Shown: positions 36,022 through 45,017 of the stretch, one piece after another
Numbering within the stretch: position 1 is the first letter of the stretch
How the letters are laid out: every line of letters begins with the position of its first letter
Source: CAWEDP01 sp963807925
GTDB taxonomy: Bacteria; Acidobacteriota; Vicinamibacteria; Vicinamibacterales; CAVVIG01
DNA length: 64,000 nt
Direction of reading: 5' to 3'
NCBI GenBank assembly: GCA_963807925.1
Contig: CAWEDP010000001.1
Coordinates: 186,001-250,000, forward strand
The notes under the pieces: model-generated
The model's input: the letters and a program-made list of their open reading frames with translations, nothing else
Databases searched by the model: none
Told to the model about the DNA's origin: nothing
Position numbers and translations under genes: made by a program

Positions 36022-36357
36022 TCAGCGCCGCCCCTCGCGCCGCAGCTCCTTGAGCATGCTCTGCGTGTCGACCAGGCGGTTGTCGAAGATTTCGCGGGCC
36101 ACCGCGAGCAGCTTCGCGATCAGGGGATCGCCCAGGGCGTACATCACCGTCGTGCCGACCTTGCGGGCGCTCACGATGTTCTTGGCGCGGAGGATCGCGA
36201 GCTGCTGAGAGGCGACCGGCTGCTCCAGCCCGAGCTCCTGCTGCAGCTCCTGGACGCTGCGGTCGCCGTCGCCGAGCGTTTCGAGGATGCGGATGCGGAC
36301 CGGGTGCGCCAGCGCGCGGAAGAAGTCCGCCTTGAAGGTCTGGAGCGTCGGCGGCAT
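36022..36357 (-). CDS. ArsR-family transcriptional regulator
   Basis: A 111-residue winged-helix regulator. 'FFRALAHPVRIRILETLGDGD' and 'EQPVASQQLAILRAKNIV' then 'KVGTTVMYALGD' are the ArsR/SmtB signatures. The metal-type ELCVCD box is absent: the corresponding region reads 'SVQELQQELGLEQPV' with no cysteine. It heads the Ehr-like operon and probably controls it, sensing something other than thiophilic metal. TAATAT stands 6 nt before ATG 36357, suggesting a leaderless transcript. Confidence 0.92.
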   Translation of the reverse strand: MPPTLQTFKADFFRALAHPVRIRILETLGDGDRSVQELQQELGLEQPVASQQLAILRAKNIVSARKVGTTVMYALGDPLIAKLLAVAREIFDNRLVDTQSMLKELRREGRR

Positions 36358-36638
36358 ATAGAGATATTAATATATACGAACGCTCCACGCCTCGTCGGAC
36401 GCCGCCGAGCCTCCACTCCGGCCGCCCCTCATTCCGCGCGGACGGGCCCATCGGTGCGCGCGCCCGAGCGATCGGACGCGTACCGGATGCCCCGGATCAA
36501 CCCGCTACAATGACGGGTGGTGACGCTCCGGGCCGCTCGATTCGGGGTTGCCGTCGGGTGTCTCCGGTGGGCCGGCGCGCTCCACCTCGACGCGATCCAG
36601 ACACACATGGTGGTCGACCCGCTGCAGAGCGCCCTCCG
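36358..36638. other. Intergenic stretch upstream of the FAD oxidoreductase
   Basis: Beyond the palindrome, I see no confident gene in these 281 bp. A TACAAT (36506-36511) precedes a 40-codon open frame starting at GTG 36517/36520 and ending at TGA 36640-36642. It has no Shine-Dalgarno sequence and no recognisable product, so it is not called as a gene. Confidence 0.4.
36364..36377. promoter_or_regulatory. AT-rich palindrome at the ArsR/operon promoter
   Basis: ATATTAATAT is a perfect palindrome in a very A+T-rich island within G+C-rich DNA. It overlaps the minus-strand -10 TAATAT (36369-36364). A candidate autoregulatory operator, by position only. Confidence 0.4.
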
Positions 36639-37943
36639 TTGAAGGAGTACCCGGTACTGGTGGGACTCGCCCGGCGTCCGAGTGGGCAGCCCCGCATCAG
36701 ACCCGCACGCCCGTCAGGGCGGGCCGGCAATGCCGGGCCAGACCGACGTGGCGATCGTCGGCGCCGGGTACACCGGTCTCTCCGCTGCGCTCGCCCTCGC
36801 CCGCCGCGGCGCCTCCGTCGTCGTTCTCGAGCGCGATCGGATTGGGTCGGGGGCCAGTTCCCGCAACGGCGGACAGGTGCTGACCGGGTTGAAGCTGGAC
36901 GCGGCGACGCTCGTCGCCCGTTTCGGTGAACCGGCGGCGCGCCGGCTCTTCGATGCGTCGATCGAGGCCATCGCGACCCTCGAACGTCTCATCGGTGAGG
37001 AAGGGCTCGACTGCGAGTACGTGCGGTCGGGCCACCTCGATGCGGCGAACAAGCCGTCGCACTTTGCCGCGTTGCGCGAAGAGCAGGCGCTGCTCGCGCG
37101 CGTGTTCAACCACCGCGTTGACGTCGTCCCGCCCGCGGAGCAGCAGGCGGAGATCGGATCGCACGCCTACCACGGCCTGATGGTGGATGAGCGCAGCGGC
37201 GCGCTCAACCCCGCCAGGTATGTCACCGAGCTGGCTGCCGCCGCGTGCCGCGCCGGCGCGGCAGGTACCTGGAAGGCACGTCGGTGACGACCACGAGCCG
37301 TGCCAACGGTCGCTGGAAGGTCGCGACCAATCGCGGAACGCTGGCCGCGGCCGACCTGCTTGTGGCGACCAACGGTTACACCGACGAGGGGGCGAGGTGG
37401 CTGCGGCGTCGGCTCGTTCCCATTGGCAGCTACATCATCGCCACCGAACCGCTGTCTGCGGATCACGCGGCGGCGCTGATTCCGAAACGGCGGATGGTGT
37501 TCGACACGAGGCACTTCCTGCACTATTACCGGGTGACCGCCGACCAACGGATGCTCTTCGGCGGCCGTGCGCAGTTCGCGCGGCCGAAGGGCGACGCCAT
37601 CGGCCGCGCGGCCGCCGTTCTGCACCATGACATGGTCGGGGTGTTTCCGTCGCTCGCCTCCACGCGCATCGAGTACGCGTGGGGCGGCAACGTCGCGTTC
37701 ACCCGCGATCTGCTGCCGCACGCGGGGCGGTTCGGCGAGGCGCATTACTCGGCCGGCTACTGCGGCCACGGCGTCGCAATGGGCACGTATCTCGGCGCGA
37801 CGATCGCGCGCGTCATGGCGGGGGAGCAGGCCGACTGTCCGCTGCTCGATCGGCCGTTCCGTCCCGTTCCGCTCTATCGCGCCACGCGGTGGTTCCTGCC
37901 GGTCGTCGGCGCCTGCTACAAGTTGCTCGACTATCTGTCGTAG
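36639..37943 (+). CDS. FAD-dependent amine/amino-acid oxidoreductase (PuuB/DadA-like), frameshifted
   Basis: Three frames join into one protein of about 433 residues. The N-terminal family motif 'PYWWDSPGV' appears if one G is dropped at CCGGTAC (36651-36657). Then come the FAD dinucleotide fold 'DVAIVGAGYTGLSAALALAR', 'SSRNGGQVL' and 'DERSGALNPARYV'. At CAGGTACCTG (37262-37271) dropping one G and one C gives 'RAGAAVLEGTSVT', and the frame continues through 'LLVATNGYTDEGARWLRR' to 'YCGHGVAMGTYLGA'. The TTG start at 36639 is tentative; ATG 36730 would be the start if the first shift is not accepted. Substrate probably a polyamine or amino-acid derivative. Confidence 0.75.
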
Positions 37944-38092
37944 CCATTCGGCGGCGTTCCTGTCTGCCGCTCGATACTGGATCTCGATTTCACTACCGTG
38001 ACTGCGCCGGGCGCTTCCCGTACGATCGCGGGGTTTCGCCGGAGGCGCGGCAGGAACGATTCGACGCGTCCTCTGCTTTCCAGTCGGAGTCT

Positions 38093-39307
38093 ATGCCCTC
38101 GATCTCGTACCGGGTCCCGCTCTATCGCGGGCTGCGCACGGGACGGCGATCGCCGCATGACCGGCGCCGTCCTGCGGTGTGGCTGATCGCGGCGGTGGCG
38201 GCGCTGTTTGTGGTGAGCGCGGTCACGCTCGCGGCGCAGGCACCGGCGAGCGGGCCGCCGGCGGCGAGCACGCTGAAGCTGGAGACCGGCAAGCAGGTGT
38301 ATCAGGCCGGCTGCGTCTCGTGCCACGGTCCCGACGGCAAGGGGCAGTCGCCGAATCTGGCCGGGTTCGAGCGCCCCGCGACCTTCCCGGATTTCACCGA
38401 TTGCCCGACGGCGACGCCCGAGCCCGACGTCCAGTGGCGGGCCATCATCACCAACGGAGGGCCGGCTCGCGCGTTCTCGCAGATCATGCCGTCATTCAAG
38501 GATCTGCTGACACTGGAGCAGATCGACAAGGTTCTCGACTACCTGCGCGGCTTCTGCACCGAGGGCGCCTGGCCGCCCGGGCATCTCAACCTGCCGCGGG
38601 CGCTGGTGACGGAGAAGGCGTTTCCGGAGAACGAAACGGTGCTGGGCGGATCGATCAACGCGCGCGGCACGCCGGGCATCGGCACCACCGTCAGCTACGA
38701 GCACCGCATCGGTGCAAGCGCGATGATCGAAGCCATCGCGCCGTTCGATTTCACCAACAACGGCGCCAAATGGGGCGCCTCGTTCGGCGATCTCGCCCTC
38801 GGGTACAAGCAGAAGCTGTTTCACAGCCCGAAGAAGGGGTCGATCCTCAGCGCAGGCGCGGAGCTGGCCGTGCCGACCGGCGATCCAATCTCCGGGACCG
38901 GCGGCGAATCGACGATCTTCGAGACCTATGCGGCCTTCGGGCAGCTGTTCCGCGCCGACACGTTTCTGCAACTGCAGACCGGAGTCGAGCTGCCCGCTCA
39001 TCCTGACGACGTGCCCCGCGCGTACTACCTGCGGACGGCGGTCGGCAAGACGTTTGCGGCCGAGGGCGGCCTCGGCCGGCGATGGTCGCCGATGCTCGAA
39101 GTGATCGGCGACCGCGATCTCGTGACCGGCGCCGTCACCAACTGGGATCTCGTGCCCGAGATCCAGATTCCCATCAGCAAGCGGATGCACATCCTGGGCA
39201 GCCTCGGGTTCCGAATGCCCGTCAACAACACCGCCGATCGCCAGAAGCAGGTGATGTTCTACGTTCTCTGGGACTGGATCGACGGCGGTCTGCTCGAAGG
39301 CTGGTAG
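38093..39307 (+). CDS. Cytochrome c domain fused to a beta-barrel-like outer-membrane protein
   Basis: A 404-residue protein. Residues 1-50 hold a signal/anchor segment ('WLIAAVAALFVVSAVTLAAQ'). Residues 60-150 form a monohaem cytochrome c with 'GCVSCHGPDGKGQSP' and a distal 'SQIMPSFKDLLTLEQI' Met. From about residue 175 the sequence alternates polar and hydrophobic residues with 'GTTVSYEHRIGASAM', 'SAGAELAVPTGD' and a terminal aromatic 'LLEGW', as in transporter-type beta-barrels. ATG 38093 follows GGAG. The next gene is a pentahaem cytochrome 10 bp away, so an electron conduit across the outer membrane is plausible. Confidence 0.75.
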   Translation: MPSISYRVPLYRGLRTGRRSPHDRRRPAVWLIAAVAALFVVSAVTLAAQAPASGPPAASTLKLETGKQVYQAGCVSCHGPDGKGQSPNLAGFERPATFPDFTDCPTATPEPDVQWRAIITNGGPARAFSQIMPSFKDLLTLEQIDKVLDYLRGFCTEGAWPPGHLNLPRALVTEKAFPENETVLGGSINARGTPGIGTTVSYEHRIGASAMIEAIAPFDFTNNGAKWGASFGDLALGYKQKLFHSPKKGSILSAGAELAVPTGDPISGTGGESTIFETYAAFGQLFRADTFLQLQTGVELPAHPDDVPRAYYLRTAVGKTFAAEGGLGRRWSPMLEVIGDRDLVTGAVTNWDLVPEIQIPISKRMHILGSLGFRMPVNNTADRQKQVMFYVLWDWIDGGLLEGW

Positions 39308-39317
39308 GGGGAGGCGG

Positions 39318-40979
39318 ATGTTCAAGACAGCGGCCAATCTGCTGGCTCTCGCCCTCGCGACGACAGCGATCGTCGTGACGCGGGCCCAGTCGCGTCAGGC
39401 GGCGCCGCCTGTGACGACGCACGTCGTCGACGTCACGGCGATCAAGACCTACGGCACGCACTTCCAGACATCCGACCGCTGCGTCGCGTGCCACAACGGA
39501 ATCTTCACCCCGACCGGCGAGGACATCTCGATCGGTATCAACTGGCGGACGAGCATGATGGGCAACGCGGGGCGCGACCCCTACTGGATGGCTGGCGTAC
39601 GCCGCGAAACGATCGATCACCCGACCGCGCTGAAGGCCATCCAGGACGAGTGCACGATTTGCCACATGCCGATGATGCGCTACGAGGCGCGGCTCGCCGG
39701 GGGCGAGGGCGAGGCGTTCGCACACCTTCCGCCAGACCCGGCGAAGCTGAGCGACCGGCTGGCCGACGACGGAGTGTCGTGCTCGGTATGTCATCAAATT
39801 ACGGATCAGAACCTCGGCACGCGCCAGAGCTTCGTCGGTGGCTTCAAGGTCGACGAGAAGACGCAGCCGGGCGAGCGGCGCATCTTCGGACCGTTCGAGG
39901 TCGACAAGGGCCACACGACGGTCATGAAGACCTCCTCGTCTTTTCAGCCGGTCCAGGCGACTCAGATCCGGTCCTCCGAGCTGTGCGCGACGTGCCATAC
40001 GCTGCTGACGCAGGCGCTCGATGCACAGGGCAAGGTGATCGGCGAGCTGCCCGAACAGGTGCCGTACCAGGAGTGGTTGCACAGCGACTACAACGAGAAG
40101 CGCACCTGCCAGTCCTGCCACATGCCGGTGGTGACCGACGACGTGCCCATCACGACCGTGTTCGGCGAGCCGCGCACCGGCGTGTCGCGCCACACCTTCG
40201 TCGGCGGCAACTTCTTCATGCAGCGCATGCTCAACAAGTTCCGGGTCGACCTGTCGGTCGCTGCCCAGCCGGCGGAGATGGACGCCGCGGCCAACCGTAC
40301 GGTGGCGCATCTGCAGACCGAGGCCGCGAAGGTCACCCTGCCGAGCGTCGACGTGCGCGACAACCGGCTCGAAGCGGCCATCGAGGTCGAGAATCTCGGC
40401 GGCCACAAACTGCCGACCGCATACCCGTCCCGCCGCGTCTGGCTGCACGTGACCGTGCGCGATCGCGGCGGCCGGACGGTGTTCGAATCGGGCTCGCTGC
40501 GGCCCGACGGCTCCATCGTGGGCAACGACAACGACGAGGACGCGAATCGCTTCGAGCCGCACTACACTGAAATCACGCGCGGGGATCAGGTGCAGATCTA
40601 CGAAAGCGTGATGGTCGGCGCGGACGGCCGGGTGACGACGGGCCTGCTGACGGCGCTTCGGTACGTGAAGGACAACCGCCTGCTGCCGCACGGCTTCGAC
40701 AAAGGCACGGCCGAGAGCCAGATCGCGGTGCACGGCGCGGCGGAAGGCGACGCGGATTTCACGGGAGGCGGGGATCAGATCCACTACGTCGTCCCCGTCG
40801 GCGACGCACAAGGCCCGTTCGTCGTGGACGTCGAGCTCTGGTATCAGCCGATCGCGTTCCGCTGGGCGATGAACCTGGCGAAGTACGACGCTGCGGAGCC
40901 GCAGCGCTTCGTCGGGTACTACCAGCAGATGGCGCCCGGCTCGGCCGTCCTGCTGGCGCACGCCACGGCGACGAAGTAG
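39318..40979 (+). CDS. Pentahaem c-type cytochrome
   Basis: A 553-residue exported protein with five CxxCH haem sites: 'CVACHNG', 'CTICHMP', 'CSVCHQ', 'CATCHT' and 'CQSCHMP', all in the first half. An N-terminal signal peptide precedes them ('ALALATTAIVVTRAQS'). The C-terminal half is haem-free and beta-rich ('HKLPTAYPSRRVWLHVTVRD'). This layout resembles cytochrome c-554/NrfA-related multihaem proteins without a known catalytic haem. ATG 39318 has GGGGAGG upstream. It lies 10 bp after the cytochrome-barrel gene and is surely co-transcribed. Confidence 0.88.
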   Translation: MFKTAANLLALALATTAIVVTRAQSRQAAPPVTTHVVDVTAIKTYGTHFQTSDRCVACHNGIFTPTGEDISIGINWRTSMMGNAGRDPYWMAGVRRETIDHPTALKAIQDECTICHMPMMRYEARLAGGEGEAFAHLPPDPAKLSDRLADDGVSCSVCHQITDQNLGTRQSFVGGFKVDEKTQPGERRIFGPFEVDKGHTTVMKTSSSFQPVQATQIRSSELCATCHTLLTQALDAQGKVIGELPEQVPYQEWLHSDYNEKRTCQSCHMPVVTDDVPITTVFGEPRTGVSRHTFVGGNFFMQRMLNKFRVDLSVAAQPAEMDAAANRTVAHLQTEAAKVTLPSVDVRDNRLEAAIEVENLGGHKLPTAYPSRRVWLHVTVRDRGGRTVFESGSLRPDGSIVGNDNDEDANRFEPHYTEITRGDQVQIYESVMVGADGRVTTGLLTALRYVKDNRLLPHGFDKGTAESQIAVHGAAEGDADFTGGGDQIHYVVPVGDAQGPFVVDVELWYQPIAFRWAMNLAKYDAAEPQRFVGYYQQMAPGSAVLLAHATATK

Positions 40980-41000
40980 GAGAGAACCTGCCGCCGCGGC

Positions 41001-43157
41001 TCACTCCGCTTGCGGACGCCTCGGCTGGCGGGCGAGGTCGACGCGGGCGAGGTGATCCCGGATGTCCGCGTCTGATCCATCGATGGCCAGCGCGCGCGCC
41101 AGCACCGCGCGGGCGTCGTCGAGCCGCCCGAGCCCCGCGAGCGCCAGTCCGAGGATGTCCAGCGCGCCGGCATTCGGCGGCGACTGCGCGGCGGCACGCT
41201 CGGCGTGCGGCAGCGCCTGCTTGAAGCGTCGTGTGTCCACCAGGGATGCCGCCAGGTTCCGCTCCGCAGCGTGGTTGCCCCGCTGCAGCTCGACGGCGCG
41301 TCGAAACATCGGAATCGCCTCTTCCGTGCGGCCTGCGGCCACGAGCGACACGCCTAGATGCCCGATGGCCGCGCCGTCGTTCGGCCGACTCCCCAGGTAC
41401 TGACGGAAGAGAGGAATCGCCTCGGCGAACTTCCGCTGCGCGTACAGCGCATTCGCCAGCAGTCCGGTCGCTTCCGGATCGCCTGGCCTCATCGAGAGGG
41501 CGAGACGGTACTGCACGACGGCCTGACGCCAGCGTCTCGTGATGGCAAACGCCCGTCCCATGAGGATGCGGGCCGGCACGGCCTCGAGCAGCTGAGGATG
41601 CTCGCGGACGAATCGATCGAGCTCCCGGATGGCGGCGTCAAACCGGCGCAGGTCGAAGAGCTGGACGCCGAGATCGTAGCGGGCCCGCGATTCCTCCGCG
41701 ACCGCCTGCTCGAGGTGCTCGACCGCTTCCTTGTGGCGGCCGGCGCTGCCCAGTTCGGTCCCGACCAGATAGTGGGCGATGCCGCTCGGGCGTCGCTCGA
41801 GCACGGTGAGCGCGAGCGACAGCGGCGAGCGGTACTCCCGGTTGCGGTGCACCGTGGCCCAGCCGAGGCCAAGCAGGGCGCCGGTCAGCGCGATCGCGCC
41901 GGCCAGCCGCGCGCTCCGCGCGCTCAGAAGGCCGCCCGCGCGAACGCGGCGATCCCATAGCGTGATGACGCCGACGACGAGCAGCACCACGATCCCGATG
42001 AGCGGCAGGTACATCCGGCGCTCGGCGCCCACCTCGGTGTTGATCGGCACGATGCTCGAGGTGGGCGATAGCGTGATGAACACCCAGGCCGGGAGGAACC
42101 CGAGCGTGGGGCGGCGCAGCAGCGTCGCGAGCGCGGCGAGGGCCAGCGCGGAGACCGCGACGAACGACGGCAGGACGTCGCCGAGCGTGACGGCCTGGGC
42201 CGAGCCGTAGTTGATCACGAGCCCCCGCGGCCAGACGGCCAGCTTGAAGTACCTCAGGATGATTTCGGTCTGGTTCAGCAGGTACGTCCAGGGCCCGACG
42301 CCGTCGATGGCGGAAAAGCCGCTCGAATGCGAGCGCGGGCCGGACCAGAGCAGCGCGGCGAGCAGGAGCCAGCCGGCGGCCAGTCCGAGGTACACCCGCC
42401 ATCGCGCCGCGATCGCCGCGCGCCAGCTGTCGAAGACGAACGCGCGATCGTAGATCGCGATCACGACCGGCGAGGTAGCCATCGATTCCTTGCACGCCAT
42501 CCCGCTGATGCACGCGGCAATCGAGGCGGTGCGCCATCGAGCCGGGCGGGTGGAGGTGTGGGCGCGAAGATGCGAGTACAGCGTGAGCAGGTAGAAGAAG
42601 GCCATCAAGGCGCCGGTCCGCTGCGTCAGGTAGTTCACGACTTCGGTGTTGAGCGGATGGAGGAGCCAGACCAGCACCGCGGAAAACGCGATGGGAGCGG
42701 ACCGGCTCCCGAACGTCCCTTCGAGCCGCGGCAGGTCGAGCGTCCGCCGGATGATCCCGAACAGCAGCAGCGCGCACGCGATGTGAATCGCCAGGTTGAG
42801 CGCGTGATAGCCGCCGGGTTCGAGGCCGCCGAGCGCGTAGTTCACGGCGAACGAGATGTTGGCGAGGGGACGCCCGGCCAGCGGGTTCTCGCGTTCGGGC
42901 GACAGGACCTGGAGGGACGCCAGATGCCGGATATGGCGGTTCTGGACGATCGACTCCGTATCGTCGAAGACGAACGGGCCGCGGAAGCTGTTGGCGTAGG
43001 CCAGCACGCCGGCCGCGGCGATGGTGAGCGCCCCGAACCGAATCCAGGCCGCCCAGCGGGCGCGGGACTCCGACCGTGCGAGGACCGTGGAACGTTGCCG
43101 CCTGCGGGCTCTTCGGGCGCGTCGCCCGCCCTCGGCCCGGAAATCCCTGGACGCCAT
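41001..43157 (-). CDS. GT-C-type membrane protein with C-terminal TPR repeats
   Basis: A 718-residue protein. An Arg-rich cytoplasmic N-terminus is followed by about ten transmembrane segments. The first loop has 'GPFVFDDTESIVQN', the paired-Asp motif of TMTC/GT-C glycosyltransferases. Residues from about 470 form at least six TPR units, such as 'GRHKEAVEHLEQAVAE', 'QRKFAEAIPLFRQYLG' and 'GRTEEAIPMFRRAVELQRG'. Predicted polyprenyl-sugar glycosyltransferase or its scaffold, with periplasmic TPRs. It is divergent from the GT39-like gene, with which it shares a short promoter region carrying a tandem repeat. Confidence 0.82.
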   Translation of the reverse strand: MASRDFRAEGGRRARRARRRQRSTVLARSESRARWAAWIRFGALTIAAAGVLAYANSFRGPFVFDDTESIVQNRHIRHLASLQVLSPERENPLAGRPLANISFAVNYALGGLEPGGYHALNLAIHIACALLLFGIIRRTLDLPRLEGTFGSRSAPIAFSAVLVWLLHPLNTEVVNYLTQRTGALMAFFYLLTLYSHLRAHTSTRPARWRTASIAACISGMACKESMATSPVVIAIYDRAFVFDSWRAAIAARWRVYLGLAAGWLLLAALLWSGPRSHSSGFSAIDGVGPWTYLLNQTEIILRYFKLAVWPRGLVINYGSAQAVTLGDVLPSFVAVSALALAALATLLRRPTLGFLPAWVFITLSPTSSIVPINTEVGAERRMYLPLIGIVVLLVVGVITLWDRRVRAGGLLSARSARLAGAIALTGALLGLGWATVHRNREYRSPLSLALTVLERRPSGIAHYLVGTELGSAGRHKEAVEHLEQAVAEESRARYDLGVQLFDLRRFDAAIRELDRFVREHPQLLEAVPARILMGRAFAITRRWRQAVVQYRLALSMRPGDPEATGLLANALYAQRKFAEAIPLFRQYLGSRPNDGAAIGHLGVSLVAAGRTEEAIPMFRRAVELQRGNHAAERNLAASLVDTRRFKQALPHAERAAAQSPPNAGALDILGLALAGLGRLDDARAVLARALAIDGSDADIRDHLARVDLARQPRRPQAE

Positions 43158-43159
43158 CG

Positions 43160-43223
43160 GAAACCGTTGTGCTATGAAACCGTTGTGCTATCCTTACATC
43201 TCTTTTAGTTTGTGTTCAAACTA
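43160..43223. repeat. 16-bp tandem repeat plus hairpin in a divergent promoter region
   Basis: GAAACCGTTGTGCTAT is repeated exactly twice in tandem (43160-43175, 43176-43191). A perfect 7-bp inverted repeat TAGTTTG-TGTT-CAAACTA follows (43206-43223) and covers the GTG start of the GT39-like gene. Its role is unknown. Confidence 0.6.
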
Positions 43224-45011
43224 ATTTTTGGGGAACGCATCCGGTCGGGCTGGCCGGGCGCCGCGCGGCTCGCGCGCCGTCACGGTCCCATCGTCCTGCT
43301 GCTGCTCGCGGCCGCGGTCCTGCTGCTGACCAATCTCGGTGCGGACCGCCTCTGGGAGGACGAGGCCGACACTGCCCTGCTCGGGCGCAGCATTTTGCGA
43401 CACGGCGTGCCGGTCGCGTGGGACGGCCTGAACTTCGTCGCGCCCGACTACGGACAGCGCCTCACCGGCTCGTTCGTCATGGTCAGCCATCCGTGGCTGC
43501 AGTATTACGCTGCAGCGGCATCGTTCGCCGTGTTCGGCGAATCCCCGTGGTCCGCGCGGCTGCCTTTTGCGCTTGCCGGACTCGGCACGATCCTCGTCGT
43601 CTACGCGATGACGCTCCGTGTGGCCGGAAGCCGTGCGGCGGCCCTGTCCGCCGCGGCGCTCCTGGTGGTCAATGTCCAGTTCCTGCTGTTCGCGCGACAG
43701 GCGCGCAACTACTCGTTCAACGCGCTCCTGACCTGTCTCCTGCTCTGGCAGTTTCTGCGTCTCCGCTCCTGGCGGAGCGCCGCGCTCCTGGCTGGCATCG
43801 CCCTGCTGCTGTTTCACACCCATCCGATCGGGCTGGCGGCGCTGGCGGCGCTTGGCGCGGCGACGATGCTCTCGCGGCCGTTTGCGGACGCCCGCCGCTG
43901 GTTCTGGCCGGCCGCGGCGGTCGTGGCGGTGTACGCGGCGCCGTGGCTCAAAGCGTCGCAGGCCGGATACGTGCAGAACGTCACGCCGCTCGCCGACGCG
44001 AGCACGCTTCTGCCGAGGCTGTTGCAGTTCGCGGTCGAGTGGGCGTCGGTCGCGCCGCTCGTCGGCCTCGCCGCGCTCTACGTGGCGCTGCGCCTCGGGC
44101 GGCGTCGCATTTCCGCGAGGCCACATCGACACAAGACGCCGCGACGGCCCCGCCGGCGCGACATGTTCGCGCCGGAGGAGCGCCCGCTGCTGGTCGGCTG
44201 CGCCGCCGTGGTCCTCGGAGAGACAGGGGCCATGGCGCTCACGCACTCCCGAGACATGATGTGGGTGGTCGGGCTGCACCACACGCCGGCCATCATCCCG
44301 CTCACTCTCGTCATGGCCGGAGTGCTCATGGCGAGGGTCAGCGGCTCGAGGCGGACGGCCCTGGCGGCGCTGCTCGTCGTGTTCGCCTGCACCCGGCTCG
44401 GCGACGCGACGCCCTGGACGTTCTGGGCTCCGCGCGCGCCGGAGCGAGATCCGAAGAGCACCGTCTCGTTCCATGTGCCGGAGCGCGGAATCGACCGCGT
44501 GCTCCCGATCGCCACCGTGCGCTATGCGCAGTCGCTCGTTCGCCGGAATCCCGGCGTGATCGCGCGCATCGGCGAGTACCTCCGTGAGCACGCCGCCCCG
44601 GGTGACGTGGTCATCACGAACTACGCCTGGGAGGCGCTCTACTACGACACGGGGTTGCCGCAGGGCGCGAAGATCGATCCCACATTCCCCGTCTACAGGG
44701 CCGCGCGCGCGCACGATCTGCCGAGATACCTGTTCGGCCCTTCCAGCGTGCGATGGATTGTCTGGCGGCCGGCCTGGCCGGCGTTCTTCCGGACGCAGGA
44801 CTGCGAGCGCATCCTGCGTCAGCTTGCGGCCGCTGGAGTCCGGATCGAGCTGGTGCGGCAGATCCCCGAGACGATGTACGAGAACCGCGAGAACGTGCAC
44901 TTCCATCGCTTCTCGCCTGCGACCTACGTCTACCCGTGGTACGAGAAGCTGCCGGAGGTGCGGGTGTACCGCGTGGACTGGCCGGCCGTCGCGAGGGGCG
45001 GAAACGGCTGA
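43212..45011 (+). CDS. GT39-like membrane glycosyltransferase
   Basis: A 599-residue polytopic protein. The first periplasmic loop has 'RLWEDEADTALLGRSIL', the acidic pair of GT-C/ArnT-type enzymes. Others are 'HPWLQYYAAAASFAVFGES', 'LLFARQARNYSFNALL' and 'FHTHPIGLAALAALG'. The C-terminal third is a soluble periplasmic domain ('PGDVVITNYAWEALYYDTG'). GTG 43212 lies inside a hairpin, so the exact start is uncertain. It likely transfers a sugar from a lipid carrier; acceptor unknown. Confidence 0.82.
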   Translation: MFKLIFGERIRSGWPGAARLARRHGPIVLLLLAAAVLLLTNLGADRLWEDEADTALLGRSILRHGVPVAWDGLNFVAPDYGQRLTGSFVMVSHPWLQYYAAAASFAVFGESPWSARLPFALAGLGTILVVYAMTLRVAGSRAAALSAAALLVVNVQFLLFARQARNYSFNALLTCLLLWQFLRLRSWRSAALLAGIALLLFHTHPIGLAALAALGAATMLSRPFADARRWFWPAAAVVAVYAAPWLKASQAGYVQNVTPLADASTLLPRLLQFAVEWASVAPLVGLAALYVALRLGRRRISARPHRHKTPRRPRRRDMFAPEERPLLVGCAAVVLGETGAMALTHSRDMMWVVGLHHTPAIIPLTLVMAGVLMARVSGSRRTALAALLVVFACTRLGDATPWTFWAPRAPERDPKSTVSFHVPERGIDRVLPIATVRYAQSLVRRNPGVIARIGEYLREHAAPGDVVITNYAWEALYYDTGLPQGAKIDPTFPVYRAARAHDLPRYLFGPSSVRWIVWRPAWPAFFRTQDCERILRQLAAAGVRIELVRQIPETMYENRENVHFHRFSPATYVYPWYEKLPEVRVYRVDWPAVARGGNG

Positions 45012-45017
45012 CGAGCG

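Noticed and set aside
36517..36642. A 40-codon frame after a TACAAT -10-like sequence.
   Set aside because: No Shine-Dalgarno, no recognisable product and no -35; only open-frame evidence.
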